From contig NZ_FQZY01000011.1 of assembly GCF_900142165.1 (NCBI RefSeq), positions 41,687-105,686 of the forward strand: a stretch of 64,000 nt of DNA. Reading direction: 5' to 3'. The stretch comes from Hespellia stercorisuis DSM 15480. Lineage in GTDB: Bacteria; Bacillota; Clostridia; Lachnospirales; Lachnospiraceae. The position numbers and the translations under genes are program-made. Below the pieces are notes generated by a model. The model was not told the DNA's origin and searched no databases. It was given only the letters and a program-made list of their open reading frames with translations. Below, in pieces: positions 8,115 through 16,667 of this stretch (position 1 is its first letter; the number at the start of each line of letters is the position of its first letter).

Positions 8115-9470
8115 ATGTTAAGAGAGGAATTACCTAAAATTGTAACAGAGACAGTACCGGGACCAAAGGCGGCGGCCATGATCGAGCGAAGGAAAAATAT
8201 TGTACCGGATGCCATCGGGTGCGGATATCCGGTCGTGATAGAAAATGGTGCAGGTGCTATGATTGAAGACGTGGACGGCAATGTATTTCTCGACTGGATT
8301 GGCGGCGTCGGGGTGCTTAACGTGGGACATGCACATCCGAGGCTTGTGGAGGCTGTAAAAGCGCAGTCCGAAAAGTATTTTCACGGGATGTTCAACATTG
8401 TGACTCATGAGGGCTACCTGACATTGGCGGAGAAGCTGGCGGCAGTGGCACCGATCAAGGAAGATGTGAAAAAAGTCATGTTCGCAAACTCCGGTGCGGA
8501 GGCGGATGAAAATGCGGTCAAGATTGCAAAAGGTGCGACAAAGAGGCCGAATATCATTGTATTTTCCGGTGCGTTTCACGGGAGAACAATGCTGACGATG
8601 ACCATGACAGCCAAGAAGGCATACGCGGTCGGCATGGGACCTTTCCCGGATGGAGTGTATCGTGCACAGTTTCCGTATCTGTACCGCAAGCCGGAACACA
8701 TGACAGAGGGAGAATATCTGGAGCAGTGCGTAAAGAGCGTGCGTGACGTTTTCGAGAACTGCTCACCGGCGGATTACGTGGCAGCAATTGTGATGGAGCC
8801 GCTGCAGGGTGAGGGCGGATTCATCCCGGCTCCGATTGAGTTTGTGAAAGCGGTCCGCCAGATCTGCGATGAGAATGGGATTCTGCTGATCGCAGATGAG
8901 GTACAGACCGGTTTTGGCCGTACTGGAAAACTGTTTGCTTCTGAGTACTGGAAAGAAGAGGGGTGTGCACCGGATATCATTGCGACAGCAAAATCCATTG
9001 CGGGCGGTGTTCCGCTCTCGGCGGTCATTGCATCCAGAGAAGTAATGGACGCGGTTCCGGGAGGAGTTATCGGTGGTACATACGGCGGAAATGCACTTGC
9101 ATGTGCAGCCGGAATCGAGGTGCTCAAGGTCATGGAGGAAGAGCATCTTCTGGAGCGCAGCAACGAGATCGGAGAAAAGGCGAAGGCGGCGTTTGAGGCA
9201 ATGAAAGAAAAGTACGAGGTCGTCGGAGACGTCCGCGGACTGGGGGCGATGATCGGAGTGGAATTTGTCACGGACAAAGCGACAAAGAACCCGAATCCGA
9301 CATTCGTGAAAGCGTTCGTTCAGGAATGCGCACAGCATGGCCTGATGGTGGAGAGCGCAGGGATCTATGGGAATGTGATCCGCTTCCTTGCACCGCTGGT
9401 GATGACAGATGCACAGCTTGAGGCCGGACTGAAAATATATGATGATGCAATCGCGGCATGCATGAAATAG
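8115..9470 (+). CDS. gabT: 4-aminobutyrate aminotransferase-like protein
   Basis: This 451-residue class III aminotransferase is close to bacterial GABA transaminases in layout. It has the PLP lysine in ATAKSIAGG (K293), an aspartate in IADEVQTGFGRTG (D261), NSGAEADE for phosphate binding and GGTYGGN near residue 338. The start ATG follows AAGGAGG. It would convert GABA and 2-oxoglutarate to succinate semialdehyde and glutamate, which the dehydrogenase half of the upstream fusion could reduce. Related enzymes accept beta-alanine, 5-aminovalerate or taurine, so the symbol is provisional. Confidence 0.85.
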   Translation: MLREELPKIVTETVPGPKAAAMIERRKNIVPDAIGCGYPVVIENGAGAMIEDVDGNVFLDWIGGVGVLNVGHAHPRLVEAVKAQSEKYFHGMFNIVTHEGYLTLAEKLAAVAPIKEDVKKVMFANSGAEADENAVKIAKGATKRPNIIVFSGAFHGRTMLTMTMTAKKAYAVGMGPFPDGVYRAQFPYLYRKPEHMTEGEYLEQCVKSVRDVFENCSPADYVAAIVMEPLQGEGGFIPAPIEFVKAVRQICDENGILLIADEVQTGFGRTGKLFASEYWKEEGCAPDIIATAKSIAGGVPLSAVIASREVMDAVPGGVIGGTYGGNALACAAGIEVLKVMEEEHLLERSNEIGEKAKAAFEAMKEKYEVVGDVRGLGAMIGVEFVTDKATKNPNPTFVKAFVQECAQHGLMVESAGIYGNVIRFLAPLVMTDAQLEAGLKIYDDAIAACMK

Positions 9471-9506
9471 GGCAGCAGCTTAGCGGATGAGATATGAGAT
9501 AGAAAG

Positions 9507-9540
9507 GATCGGAGCATGTTTTGGCATGGCTCCGGTCTCT
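9507..9540 (+). terminator. terminator after the gabT-like gene
   Basis: GATCGGAGCATG pairs with CATGGCTCCGGTC (one bulged base) across a 6-nt loop and is followed by TCTCTTTAT. It lies 37 bp after the stop codon. Confidence 0.6.
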
Positions 9541-9557
9541 TTATATGGCTTGTTTTG

Positions 9558-10307
9558 GCTTACTTGAAAAAATTCTGAAAAATCAAATCCAGGTCATAAT
9601 CCGGCGCATATTTCTGCGCCACCTTAACGATCGACTGGATATAAGCGGGATCTTCTTCCAGTGCATCTGCAATTGTTTCTGAGGTTTGTCTTTTGCGAAG
9701 CTTTTTGCAGGTCTGTTCAATGAGCTTTCTTACTTCGCCCTCGGACCGACCCTCGTTTCTGCCCTCGGCCCGGCCATCTTCAATCATTTCCTGTATTGCT
9801 ACACACATGTTAACACCCTCCTGTTCTTTTTCAATATACTTTTCGATTTCACTTAAATGAGTGACTTCCTGTATTGCCTGACAGGTTTCTACGGGAACAT
9901 TCGAAAATAATTTTTCGTTCTTGTAAATAAAATCACGCAGAGCCTGTTTGTCCTTCTGGTATTTGATGAATCCAAAGACACATTTCAGATCATCACTATT
10001 GCCAACGAGATCCTTAGCTTTGCGGTGTCTGTTCTGGACATATGTTCCTCCTTTTTCTGTGTTGTAAGAAATAAGAGAAACTGTGGTTACTTCTATTATA
10101 AGAAAAATGTTTCGAAATGCAACCTTTTTACGCAATCTGTTTTCACTTATGATTCTTACGGTAGGTCTGTGGGTAAAATGAAATGATACATTCGGTCGAG
10201 CTGACCTGAACTTTGAAATTCTGAGAAGACGAATGTCCTCTGAATAGAAAATCTGTATTTACCATAACATTTTTGCAGGTAGAATGCAATAAGAAAAAAC
10301 TTGCTTC
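9558..10307. repeat. long direct repeat, copy 2 (deleted form)
   Basis: Same orientation as 822-2068. The 265 bp upstream of the gene are nearly identical in both copies, and the match ends at the same CTTGCTTC in both places. Together the two copies bracket the aminotransferase/permease cluster. Confidence 0.85.
9560..10041 (-). pseudogene. deleted Rpn nuclease gene (copy 2)
   Basis: A broken copy of the gene at 824-1801. From the native start (ATG 10041) translation runs MSRTDTAKLRISLAIVMI and stops, because about 100 codons after codon 7 are missing and the frame is lost. A second deletion removes the segment between two ATAGTGATGA repeats of the intact copy, which points to slippage across that 10-bp repeat. 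The catalytic ExQ region is gone. The C-terminal part remains readable and carries an extra Gly-Arg-Glu-rich repeat (GRAEGRNEGRSEGEV). An open frame continues upstream of the gene but uses the former non-coding leader. Confidence 0.85.
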
Positions 10308-10407
10308 ATTTTTGCAGATTGTAATGAAAAAATACAGATGTAAACTTCGGGTGAAAAGATGAGTAGAAAGCGGTCTTTTTATGGATTTTGTGTTATGATG
10401 AAACTGT

Positions 10408-10476
10408 AGCGGCGAAGCTGCTGGACATTCACGAACAAGCGGCGAAGCGGATTGCGAGTGTCCGATTTACGGACAT
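10408..10476 (+). repeat. intergenic repeat element, copy A
   Basis: A 69-bp stretch similar along its whole length to 29276-29345, including the core GGATTGCGA(G/A)TGTCCG. It lies just upstream of the amidohydrolase gene. Partial similarity is also found at 13019-13043. Confidence 0.55.
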
Positions 10477-10533
10477 TACTGCAATGCAGCATAAAAGATA
10501 GTGGAAAACAATAACAATCGAGGAGGAGTGCAT

Positions 10534-11814
10534 ATGAAAACAGCATATATAAATGGCATATTGCTGGACGGATCCAAGAATATGGTGCCACAGACTGACA
10601 AAGTGATTTTGACCGATGGTGACAAAATAGAGAGTATCGATGCAAAAGGAAGAAAGCTGGACGGATATGAGCTTGTGGATCTGGAAGGCCGGTATATTAT
10701 GCCGGGGCTGATCAACCTTCATGTACATCTCCCGGCAAGTGGGAAGCCGAAGAAAAAACAGTCAGATTCAGCGAAGCTCGTAAAGCTTCTGACTAGCACA
10801 GAATTTCTGAGGAAGATGTCCATGAACATGTGCGCGGGGTATGCGAAGACCCAGCTTATGAGTGGGGTGACGACAATCCGCACGGTGGGCGGGGTGTTGA
10901 ATTTTGATACACGTATCCGTGATGGGATTCTGAAGGGGGAGCTGGAGGGGCCGCGGATTGTGGCGTCTGATATGGCGGTGTCTGTAGAGGGCGGTCATAT
11001 GGCGGGATCGCTGGCATATGTTGCCCGGAGCGCAGAGCAGGCCAGAAACTACGTGCGAATTGTTGCAAGGTCGAAACCGGATCTTATCAAGATCATGATT
11101 ACAGGCGGAGTCCTGGATGCCACGGTGAAGGGAGAGCCGGGGGAACTGAAGATGCCTCCGGAGTTTGTGAAGGCGGCATGCGAGGAGGCACACGGGCTCG
11201 GCTTGAAGGTCGCGGCCCATGTGGAGAGCACGGAGGGACTGGAGGTCGCTCTGGAAAATGGAGTGGACTCCATTGAACATGGTGCGGCACCGAATGACCG
11301 GATCATAGAGCTGTTCCGTGAGCGCGGTGCGTGCCTTGTCACAACATTGTCGCCAGCGCTGCCTTACGCCCTGTTCGATCCTGCAAAAAGCCATGCGACG
11401 GAGATTCAGCAGTACAATGGCAGACTGGTCTTTGAGGGGATCATCCACTGTGCAAAGGCGTGTCTGGCGGAAGACATTCCGGTAGGGCTCGGTACGGATA
11501 CCGGATGCCCATATGTCACCCAGTATGACATGTGGCGGGAACTGAATTATTTCCACAAATACTGCGGCGTGTCCAACGCATTTGCCTTGTACACGGGGAC
11601 GAAGCGGAATGCAGAACTGATCGGACTGGGAGGTGTAACCGGATCGATCGAACCGGGAAAATGCGCGGACTTCGTGGTGACGGAGAAGAATCCGCTGGAG
11701 AGTCTGGAGGCACTCCGCAATATCAGCATGGTGGTGACCAGAGGAAAACGGATTGAGGAGCCGCGGGTGAAGAAAATGAAAAATGTAGAGCGGGAACTGG
11801 ATCGGTTTTTGTAG
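10534..11814 (+). CDS. amidohydrolase family protein (imidazolonepropionase/prolidase-like)
   Basis: A 426-residue metal-dependent amidohydrolase with a TIM-barrel core. The HxH metal motif is in INLHVHLP, a third histidine in VAAHVES, a fourth in SIEHGAA and the catalytic aspartate in GLGTDTG. The C-terminal ...GSIEPGKCADFVV segment rebuilds the small beta-domain typical of imidazolonepropionase-related hydrolases. ATG 10534 follows AGGAGGAG at good spacing; the earlier GTG at 10501 does not. No signal peptide is seen. It stands alone between a degraded Rpn copy and gapA. Substrates in this family range from cyclic amides to dipeptides. Confidence 0.85.
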   Translation: MKTAYINGILLDGSKNMVPQTDKVILTDGDKIESIDAKGRKLDGYELVDLEGRYIMPGLINLHVHLPASGKPKKKQSDSAKLVKLLTSTEFLRKMSMNMCAGYAKTQLMSGVTTIRTVGGVLNFDTRIRDGILKGELEGPRIVASDMAVSVEGGHMAGSLAYVARSAEQARNYVRIVARSKPDLIKIMITGGVLDATVKGEPGELKMPPEFVKAACEEAHGLGLKVAAHVESTEGLEVALENGVDSIEHGAAPNDRIIELFRERGACLVTTLSPALPYALFDPAKSHATEIQQYNGRLVFEGIIHCAKACLAEDIPVGLGTDTGCPYVTQYDMWRELNYFHKYCGVSNAFALYTGTKRNAELIGLGGVTGSIEPGKCADFVVTEKNPLESLEALRNISMVVTRGKRIEEPRVKKMKNVERELDRFL

Positions 11815-11892
11815 AATTGCGACGGGGCAAAGCGGCTGTGCTCTGATGCGGATGTGTATATATTCGATGAACTGACGAGAAGCGATACAAGT

Positions 11893-11938
11893 GAAAAAAG
11901 GCACAGGACTTCACGAAACAACGTGAATCCTGTGCCTT
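11893..11938 (-). terminator. terminator of gapA
   Basis: The stem AAGGCACAGGA/TCCTGTGCCTT encloses further pairing (TTCACG/CGTGAA) and is followed by a T-run on the minus strand. It lies about 15 bp after the gapA stop. Confidence 0.85.
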
Positions 11939-11952
11939 GATTATTAACTGAT

Positions 11953-12975
11953 TTAAGATAAACGGTCGACCTCGGCCATATGCATGACCAGATCAATCAC
12001 TTTGTTCGAGTACCCCCACTCGTTGTCATACCAGGCAATCAGCTTCACGAAATCACCGTCCAGCATGATACCGGCTTTTACGTCAAAAATGCAGGTATTG
12101 AAGTTTCCACGCAGGTCGGAGGACACCAGTTCGTCGGTGTTGTATTCGATGATGCCCTTCATACTGGTCTCGCTGGCCTCTTTTATGACACGGCAGATCT
12201 CCTCATAGGTGGTCTTGGTCTCCAGCTTCGCGGTGAGATCCACCACGGAGATATCGTTGGTCGGAACGCGGAAGCTCATTCCGGTCATCTTCCCGTTCAG
12301 CTCCGGGATTACAAGGCCGACAGCCTTTGTGGCCCCGGTGGTGGAGGGGATGATGTTATTGAATACGGAACGGCCGGTCCGCCAGTCACGCCCGCCGTTG
12401 CTGTCCACGGGCTTCTGCTTGGACGTGGAGGCATGGATCGTCGACATGAGTGCCTCGCGGATGCCGAAATGATCATGGACGACCTTGGAGAGCGGAGCGA
12501 GACAGTTGGTCGTACAGGATGCGTTGGACACGATGTCCATATCTGAAGTGTATGTATCTTCGTTCACACCCATCACAAATGTGGGAAATCCATCCCCTTT
12601 TCCCGGAGCGGATAAGATGACCTTTTTTGCCCCGTGGATAAAATGCTTCTGACAGTCCTCTGCGGTCCGGAATACACCGGTGGATTCGATGATGTACTCT
12701 GCTCCGCAGGAGGCCCAGTCGATGGCTGCCGGATCACTCTCGCTGAAAACCTTTATCTCCTTGCCGTTGACGGAAATGCCGTTCTCCGTCCGCTTGATGG
12801 TCCCCTCAAAACGGCTGAACACAGAATCGTAGGTCAGCATGTAGACCATCTGATCTAAATCAGCATTTCTCACATTAATTCCACACACGTCCATATCGAC
12901 GTGCCTCTTTTCCAGGCTTCTCAGAATGACACGCGCAATGCGGCCAAATCCGTTGATACCAATTTTAACACCCAT
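11953..12975 (-). CDS. gap: type I glyceraldehyde-3-phosphate dehydrogenase
   Basis: This 340-residue glycolytic enzyme oxidises glyceraldehyde 3-phosphate to 1,3-bisphosphoglycerate with NAD. The Rossmann start IGINGFGRIAR, the catalytic cysteine in SNASCTTNCLAP (C154) and the catalytic histidine in STIHAST (H181) are all present. The substrate loop after H181 (STSKQKPVDSNGG) differs from the usual TxTQxxxD pattern but keeps the length of the family. It ends in the usual WYDNEWGYSNKV segment. The ribosome site GGGAGGA precedes ATG 12975. It is transcribed alone from its own promoter, without pgk or tpi. Confidence 0.93.
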   Translation of the reverse strand: MGVKIGINGFGRIARVILRSLEKRHVDMDVCGINVRNADLDQMVYMLTYDSVFSRFEGTIKRTENGISVNGKEIKVFSESDPAAIDWASCGAEYIIESTGVFRTAEDCQKHFIHGAKKVILSAPGKGDGFPTFVMGVNEDTYTSDMDIVSNASCTTNCLAPLSKVVHDHFGIREALMSTIHASTSKQKPVDSNGGRDWRTGRSVFNNIIPSTTGATKAVGLVIPELNGKMTGMSFRVPTNDISVVDLTAKLETKTTYEEICRVIKEASETSMKGIIEYNTDELVSSDLRGNFNTCIFDVKAGIMLDGDFVKLIAWYDNEWGYSNKVIDLVMHMAEVDRLS

Positions 12976-13168
12976 TTCAAAATCCTCCCATTTGTATAAT
13001 TCGATTTCTTATAGAACCGGATTCCGAATGTCCGTTTTGCCATCCGTCCGGCTGTCCGTAAGCATCGCCCGCGCCGCGATGTACTTCTGGATGAGACTGC
13101 TTCAAAATCCTTAAGCGGTCTCGGTTTCCTATTTGCAGAATCTCGGGTACATTCGAGCCCTGCCTCAC
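12976..13168 (-). ncRNA. structured 5' leader of gapA
   Basis: The predicted transcript start near 13168 leaves a leader of about 190 nt. On the minus strand it can form GCAG..CTCG/CGAG..CTGC, then GAGACCGC/GCAGTCTC around a TTAAGGATTTTGAA loop, then CATCG/CGATG. It matches no riboswitch that I recognise, and no terminator precedes the start codon. The plus-strand stretch 13019-13043 resembles the intergenic repeat core at 10408 and 29276. Confidence 0.4.
13019..13043 (+). repeat. partial intergenic repeat, copy C
   Basis: GGATTCCGAATGTCCG followed by a TTTTGCC stretch resembles the core of the elements at 10408-10476 and 29276-29345, with a few changes. Confidence 0.35.
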
Positions 13169-13175
13169 GAAAGCT

Positions 13176-13204
13176 ATTATACAACGGAGAAAATTGTTTG
13201 TCTA
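13176..13204 (-). promoter_or_regulatory. promoter of gapA
   Basis: On the minus strand TAGACA (13204-13199) is spaced 17 bp from a perfect TATAAT (13181-13176). The rest of the region 13205-13483 is AT-rich and holds no gene that I can support. Confidence 0.75.
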
Positions 13205-13483
13205 TAGAAAAATATTTAATTAATTTTCTGACAATTACGTGAAAAATATAACGTGTATGTTAGATTGATGTCAGGAGAAGGAGAAAGTAGGTGTGGGTGT
13301 TCTTGTTCACCGGATGCTTATAGCGGTAAGAGGGGCATTTTACCCTAAAATGTGGTCAGCGCTGCCTCCTGCATATAGATATACACAATGATAAATATAC
13401 ATTTATAGAAAATATGAACTTGATTCTGAATTGGTATATGTTAAACTCATAAATGGGCATAATAGAATTATAGGAGGAGACAA

Positions 13484-14755
13484 ATGAAAAAGAGAATTAT
13501 CAGTATGCTGTTATGCGTGGTTATGACAGCGACAATGGTAGCCGGCTGCGGCAGCAAAAAAACAGACAGCGGATCGTCGGCAGACACAGCGACATCCGGG
13601 GAAAAGATTACATTTATGGTCCCTGACTGGGGCGTTCCGACAGATGATCAGCTAAAAGAATTTACGGATGAAACCGGAATTGATGTGGAGATTGCAGAGG
13701 TTGGCTGGGACGATATCCGCGAAAAGCTGGCGACGGGAGCATCCGCAGGAAAAGCGGTGGCAGATGTGGTAGAGGTCGATTGGTCGTGGGTCGGAGAATT
13801 TGAGGCGGCTGACTGGCTGGAGCCACTGGAGGTATCGGACGAGGACAAGACAGATATCCCTACGATTGAGACATTTACGATTAATGACAAAGTACTGGCT
13901 ATGCCGTACACGAACGATTATCGCTTATCTTTCTACAATACAAAGCAGTTCGAGAAGGCGGGAATTACAGAAGAGCCGCAGACGTGGAATGATGTTCTTG
14001 AGGACTGCCGGAAACTGAAATCGACAGGTACCGTGGAGTATCCGTTCGCGTTGTCACTGAATGCGGAAGAGAAGACATCGACCTGCCTGATGTGGCTGGC
14101 GTATACAATGAATGGTGTTGTGTGGAACGATGACGGAACTTTGAACAAAGACTCTGCAATGGAAGCACTGGAATACATGGATACTCTGGTGAAGGAAGAG
14201 CTGGTTGCACCGGAGGACAAGACTTCTTCGGGTATGGACGCTTACAAACGAATCTGTGGCGGAACGGCAAGCTTCCTGACGGGACCGACATCGTTCGTAT
14301 CCAGAAGTACCAATCCAGAGGAGTGCAGCGTGATTGGAGAAATTACACCGATTCTGGTTCCGGGCAAGGATGCCAAGGCGACCGAGACAATGGCACTGCC
14401 GGAAGCAATCGGAGTGACCAAAGCATCTAAAAACAAAGAGGCTGCAAAGAAATTTGTAGAGTGGTACACCTCTGCGGATATGCAGGAAAGACTAAATGAG
14501 ACAAACAGTGCAATTCCTACTCGAAATTCGGTGTTGGAAAAATTGATTCAGGATGGTAAAATAGAAAATGCAGGAGCCATGTTAGAGGAGGCAAAACTGA
14601 TTTCTTCTCCGTTCCCGAACGGAGTTCCGTCCTACTATGCCGAGATGAGCAGCGCGATGTACAACGCAATCAACAAGATGGCGTTGGGAACGTATACTCC
14701 GGAACAGGCATATGAGGAGATGGCATCTGCAACCGAGAAACTTGCGAAAGAATAA
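13484..14755 (+). CDS. sugar ABC transporter substrate-binding lipoprotein
   Basis: This 423-residue family 1 extracellular solute-binding protein has a signal peptide ending in the lipobox VAGC (C22) and a following Ser/Thr-rich linker. The mature part has the PYTNDYRLSFYNTKQFEKAG pocket region and the conserved FVEWYTSADMQ near the C-terminus, as in MalE/UgpB-type proteins. It is the first gene of an importer with two permeases and no ATPase gene, so a shared MsmX-type ATPase encoded elsewhere is expected. Position beside an amino-sugar cluster suggests a mono- or oligosaccharide substrate, not proven. Confidence 0.9.
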   Translation: MKKRIISMLLCVVMTATMVAGCGSKKTDSGSSADTATSGEKITFMVPDWGVPTDDQLKEFTDETGIDVEIAEVGWDDIREKLATGASAGKAVADVVEVDWSWVGEFEAADWLEPLEVSDEDKTDIPTIETFTINDKVLAMPYTNDYRLSFYNTKQFEKAGITEEPQTWNDVLEDCRKLKSTGTVEYPFALSLNAEEKTSTCLMWLAYTMNGVVWNDDGTLNKDSAMEALEYMDTLVKEELVAPEDKTSSGMDAYKRICGGTASFLTGPTSFVSRSTNPEECSVIGEITPILVPGKDAKATETMALPEAIGVTKASKNKEAAKKFVEWYTSADMQERLNETNSAIPTRNSVLEKLIQDGKIENAGAMLEEAKLISSPFPNGVPSYYAEMSSAMYNAINKMALGTYTPEQAYEEMASATEKLAKE

Positions 14756-14779
14756 GGCAGGCATTCGAACGCGGATGTG

Positions 14780-15682
14780 ATGTCCGCGCAGCAGACTGCA
14801 GAAAGTACAAACACAATGAAAAAGAAAATTTTACCATATCTTTTACTGACACCCATGATACTAATCATGGGTGTATTAGTATATTATCCTATTCTGGCTA
14901 CGTTTTCGTACAGCCTGAAAAAATGGAAACTGACGGCTCCGGCGGATATTCATTTCATCGGACTGAAAAATTATATAGACATTCTGCAATCGGAATCGTT
15001 CTGGTACAGCATGGAGAACACCCTCTTCATTCTGGTGATGGTGGTCGTTTTCACGACCATATGCGGGTGTATGGTGGCTATGTTCTTGAACATAGACGTC
15101 AGGGGCTCGGGCATTCTGATGGCACTGTCCATTCTGCCCTGGGCGCTGCCGCCTTATGTAAACGGCGTCCTGTGGAAATTCGTATTCTTCTCGGGGTATG
15201 GTTTCCTCAACAAGCTGCTGCTCGGAATGGGGCTGATCAGCCATCCTATCGAGTTTTTGAGCGCGAGGTGGACCTTACTCCTGGTGGTCTCTATCGTGGT
15301 CATATGGCGGAGCACCCCGTTTATGGCGTTGGTGTGTCTGGCAGGACGGCGGTCGATCCCCAGTCAGATCTATGAGGCGGCCAGAGGAGACGGAGCGACA
15401 AGAACAGCGACTTTCCGGTATATTACCGCGCCGCTGATGCTCCCCTTTGTGGGAGTCGGTCTGACCTCCACCTCGGTCACGGCGATCAATGTGTTCGATG
15501 AGATTGTGTCACTCTCGGGCTACAGCGATTTAGGAAAAAATATTCTGATGGAAAGCTACCTGACCACCTTTGAGTTTCTGAACTTTGGAAAAGGTGCGGC
15601 AATGACTTACCTGGTGATGTTCTGCGCACTGATTCTTGGAGTGCTCTATCTTCGGAGCCTGAACAAGGAGGTGGAATACTAA
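14780..15682 (+). CDS. sugar ABC transporter permease (MalF type)
   Basis: About 300 residues with six hydrophobic segments and the EAA loop EAARGDGATRTATFRYITAPLMLP that contacts the ATPase. The start is uncertain: ATG 14780 (or GTG 14777) is given, but an in-frame ATG at 14817 (MKKKILPY) would begin just before the first membrane segment. None has a strong ribosome site. It forms the inner-membrane pore with the next gene, whose start overlaps this stop by one base. Confidence 0.87.
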   Translation: MSAQQTAESTNTMKKKILPYLLLTPMILIMGVLVYYPILATFSYSLKKWKLTAPADIHFIGLKNYIDILQSESFWYSMENTLFILVMVVVFTTICGCMVAMFLNIDVRGSGILMALSILPWALPPYVNGVLWKFVFFSGYGFLNKLLLGMGLISHPIEFLSARWTLLLVVSIVVIWRSTPFMALVCLAGRRSIPSQIYEAARGDGATRTATFRYITAPLMLPFVGVGLTSTSVTAINVFDEIVSLSGYSDLGKNILMESYLTTFEFLNFGKGAAMTYLVMFCALILGVLYLRSLNKEVEY

Positions 15683-16521
15683 TGAAATATATGAAGAAAA
15701 TTGTGTATGTATGTGAACTGCTTCTGTTTCTTGTTGTTACGATCGGACCGTTTGTGTGGGCGTTTGTGCTGTCGGTCACGCCGGATAATGCGGTGTTCGC
15801 GCCGACGGTAAAGCTTTTGCCGGAGCATGTGACATGGGCACACTACGGAGAATTATTCTCGCCGGACAGCCGGAGAGGCACCGCATTCTTTTCGGCGATG
15901 CTAAATTCCCTGAGAGCGGTCGGCATCACCTTGTGCATCGGAGTCCCGATTGCGGCAATTGCGGCGTATGCGCTGGGGAGAATGGAGTTCAAGGGGAGAA
16001 ACCTCATAAAAAATCTGCTGCTCATCACCATGGTGATTCCGGTGATGGCAACGATCATTCCACTGTACAGAATGTTCGCAGCAGGGGAAATGCTGGATAA
16101 CATATTCTGGCTGAGTATCGTGTATGTAAGTTCTTATCTTCCGATGGCGGTCTGGCTGATATCCAACTATTTCGCGACGATTCCCAGAGAACTAGATGAG
16201 GCGGCCCGGATCGACGGATGCGGGGAGGCGAAAACGTTTTTTTATGTCATGCTGCCGTTGTCTTATCCGATTCTGATATCTGTTGTGCTGATCATGTTTT
16301 TGAATACCTGGAGCCAGTTTCAGATTCCGCTGATACTTGCATCGTCCATGGAAACAAAGCCGATGGCGATTATCGTCTCAGAATTTATGACGAAAGATTC
16401 GGTCCAGTATGGCCTGATTGCAGCGGCAGGAATGCTGGCACTGATTCCGCCGGCTGCTGCGACACTGTTTTTCCGCAAATATCTGGTCGCGGGAATGATG
16501 AAAGGATCTGTGAAGGGATAG
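15682..16521 (+). CDS. sugar ABC transporter permease (MalG type)
   Basis: This 279-residue permease with six membrane segments carries the EAA motif in LDEAARIDGCGEAKTFFYV (about residues 171-189). It starts at the TAATG overlap with the upstream permease, which indicates translational coupling. With the upstream genes it completes a binding protein-permease-permease importer. Confidence 0.9.
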   Translation: MKYMKKIVYVCELLLFLVVTIGPFVWAFVLSVTPDNAVFAPTVKLLPEHVTWAHYGELFSPDSRRGTAFFSAMLNSLRAVGITLCIGVPIAAIAAYALGRMEFKGRNLIKNLLLITMVIPVMATIIPLYRMFAAGEMLDNIFWLSIVYVSSYLPMAVWLISNYFATIPRELDEAARIDGCGEAKTFFYVMLPLSYPILISVVLIMFLNTWSQFQIPLILASSMETKPMAIIVSEFMTKDSVQYGLIAAAGMLALIPPAAATLFFRKYLVAGMMKGSVKG

Positions 16522-16540
16522 AAGAGATATAGTGAGTATG

Positions 16541-16587
16541 AAAAACCGCGCAGTATTTTGCCAATGGCATTTTGCTGCGCGGTTTTT
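16541..16587. terminator. bidirectional terminator
   Basis: AAAAACCGCGCAG pairs with CTGCGCGGTTTTT around a 20-nt loop, with T-runs on both strands. It separates the first ABC operon from the convergent RpiR gene. Confidence 0.85.
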
Positions 16588-16667
16588 GTTGTGAAAATTA
16601 CAAAAGGCAGGTTGTCTGCCGTGCTCTGTTGTGCGGTTGCTGTTTCGCTTTATCCTGCTTAAAAATA

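Noticed and set aside
10768..11904. 378-residue minus-strand frame opposite the amidohydrolase
   Set aside because: It has no family features and the sense strand encodes a complete amidohydrolase with all metal ligands.
13085..13170. tRNA-like hairpins in the gapA leader
   Set aside because: A GGCTCGAAT..CCCGAG stretch recalls a T-arm, but no acceptor stem, D-arm or anticodon arm can be assembled.
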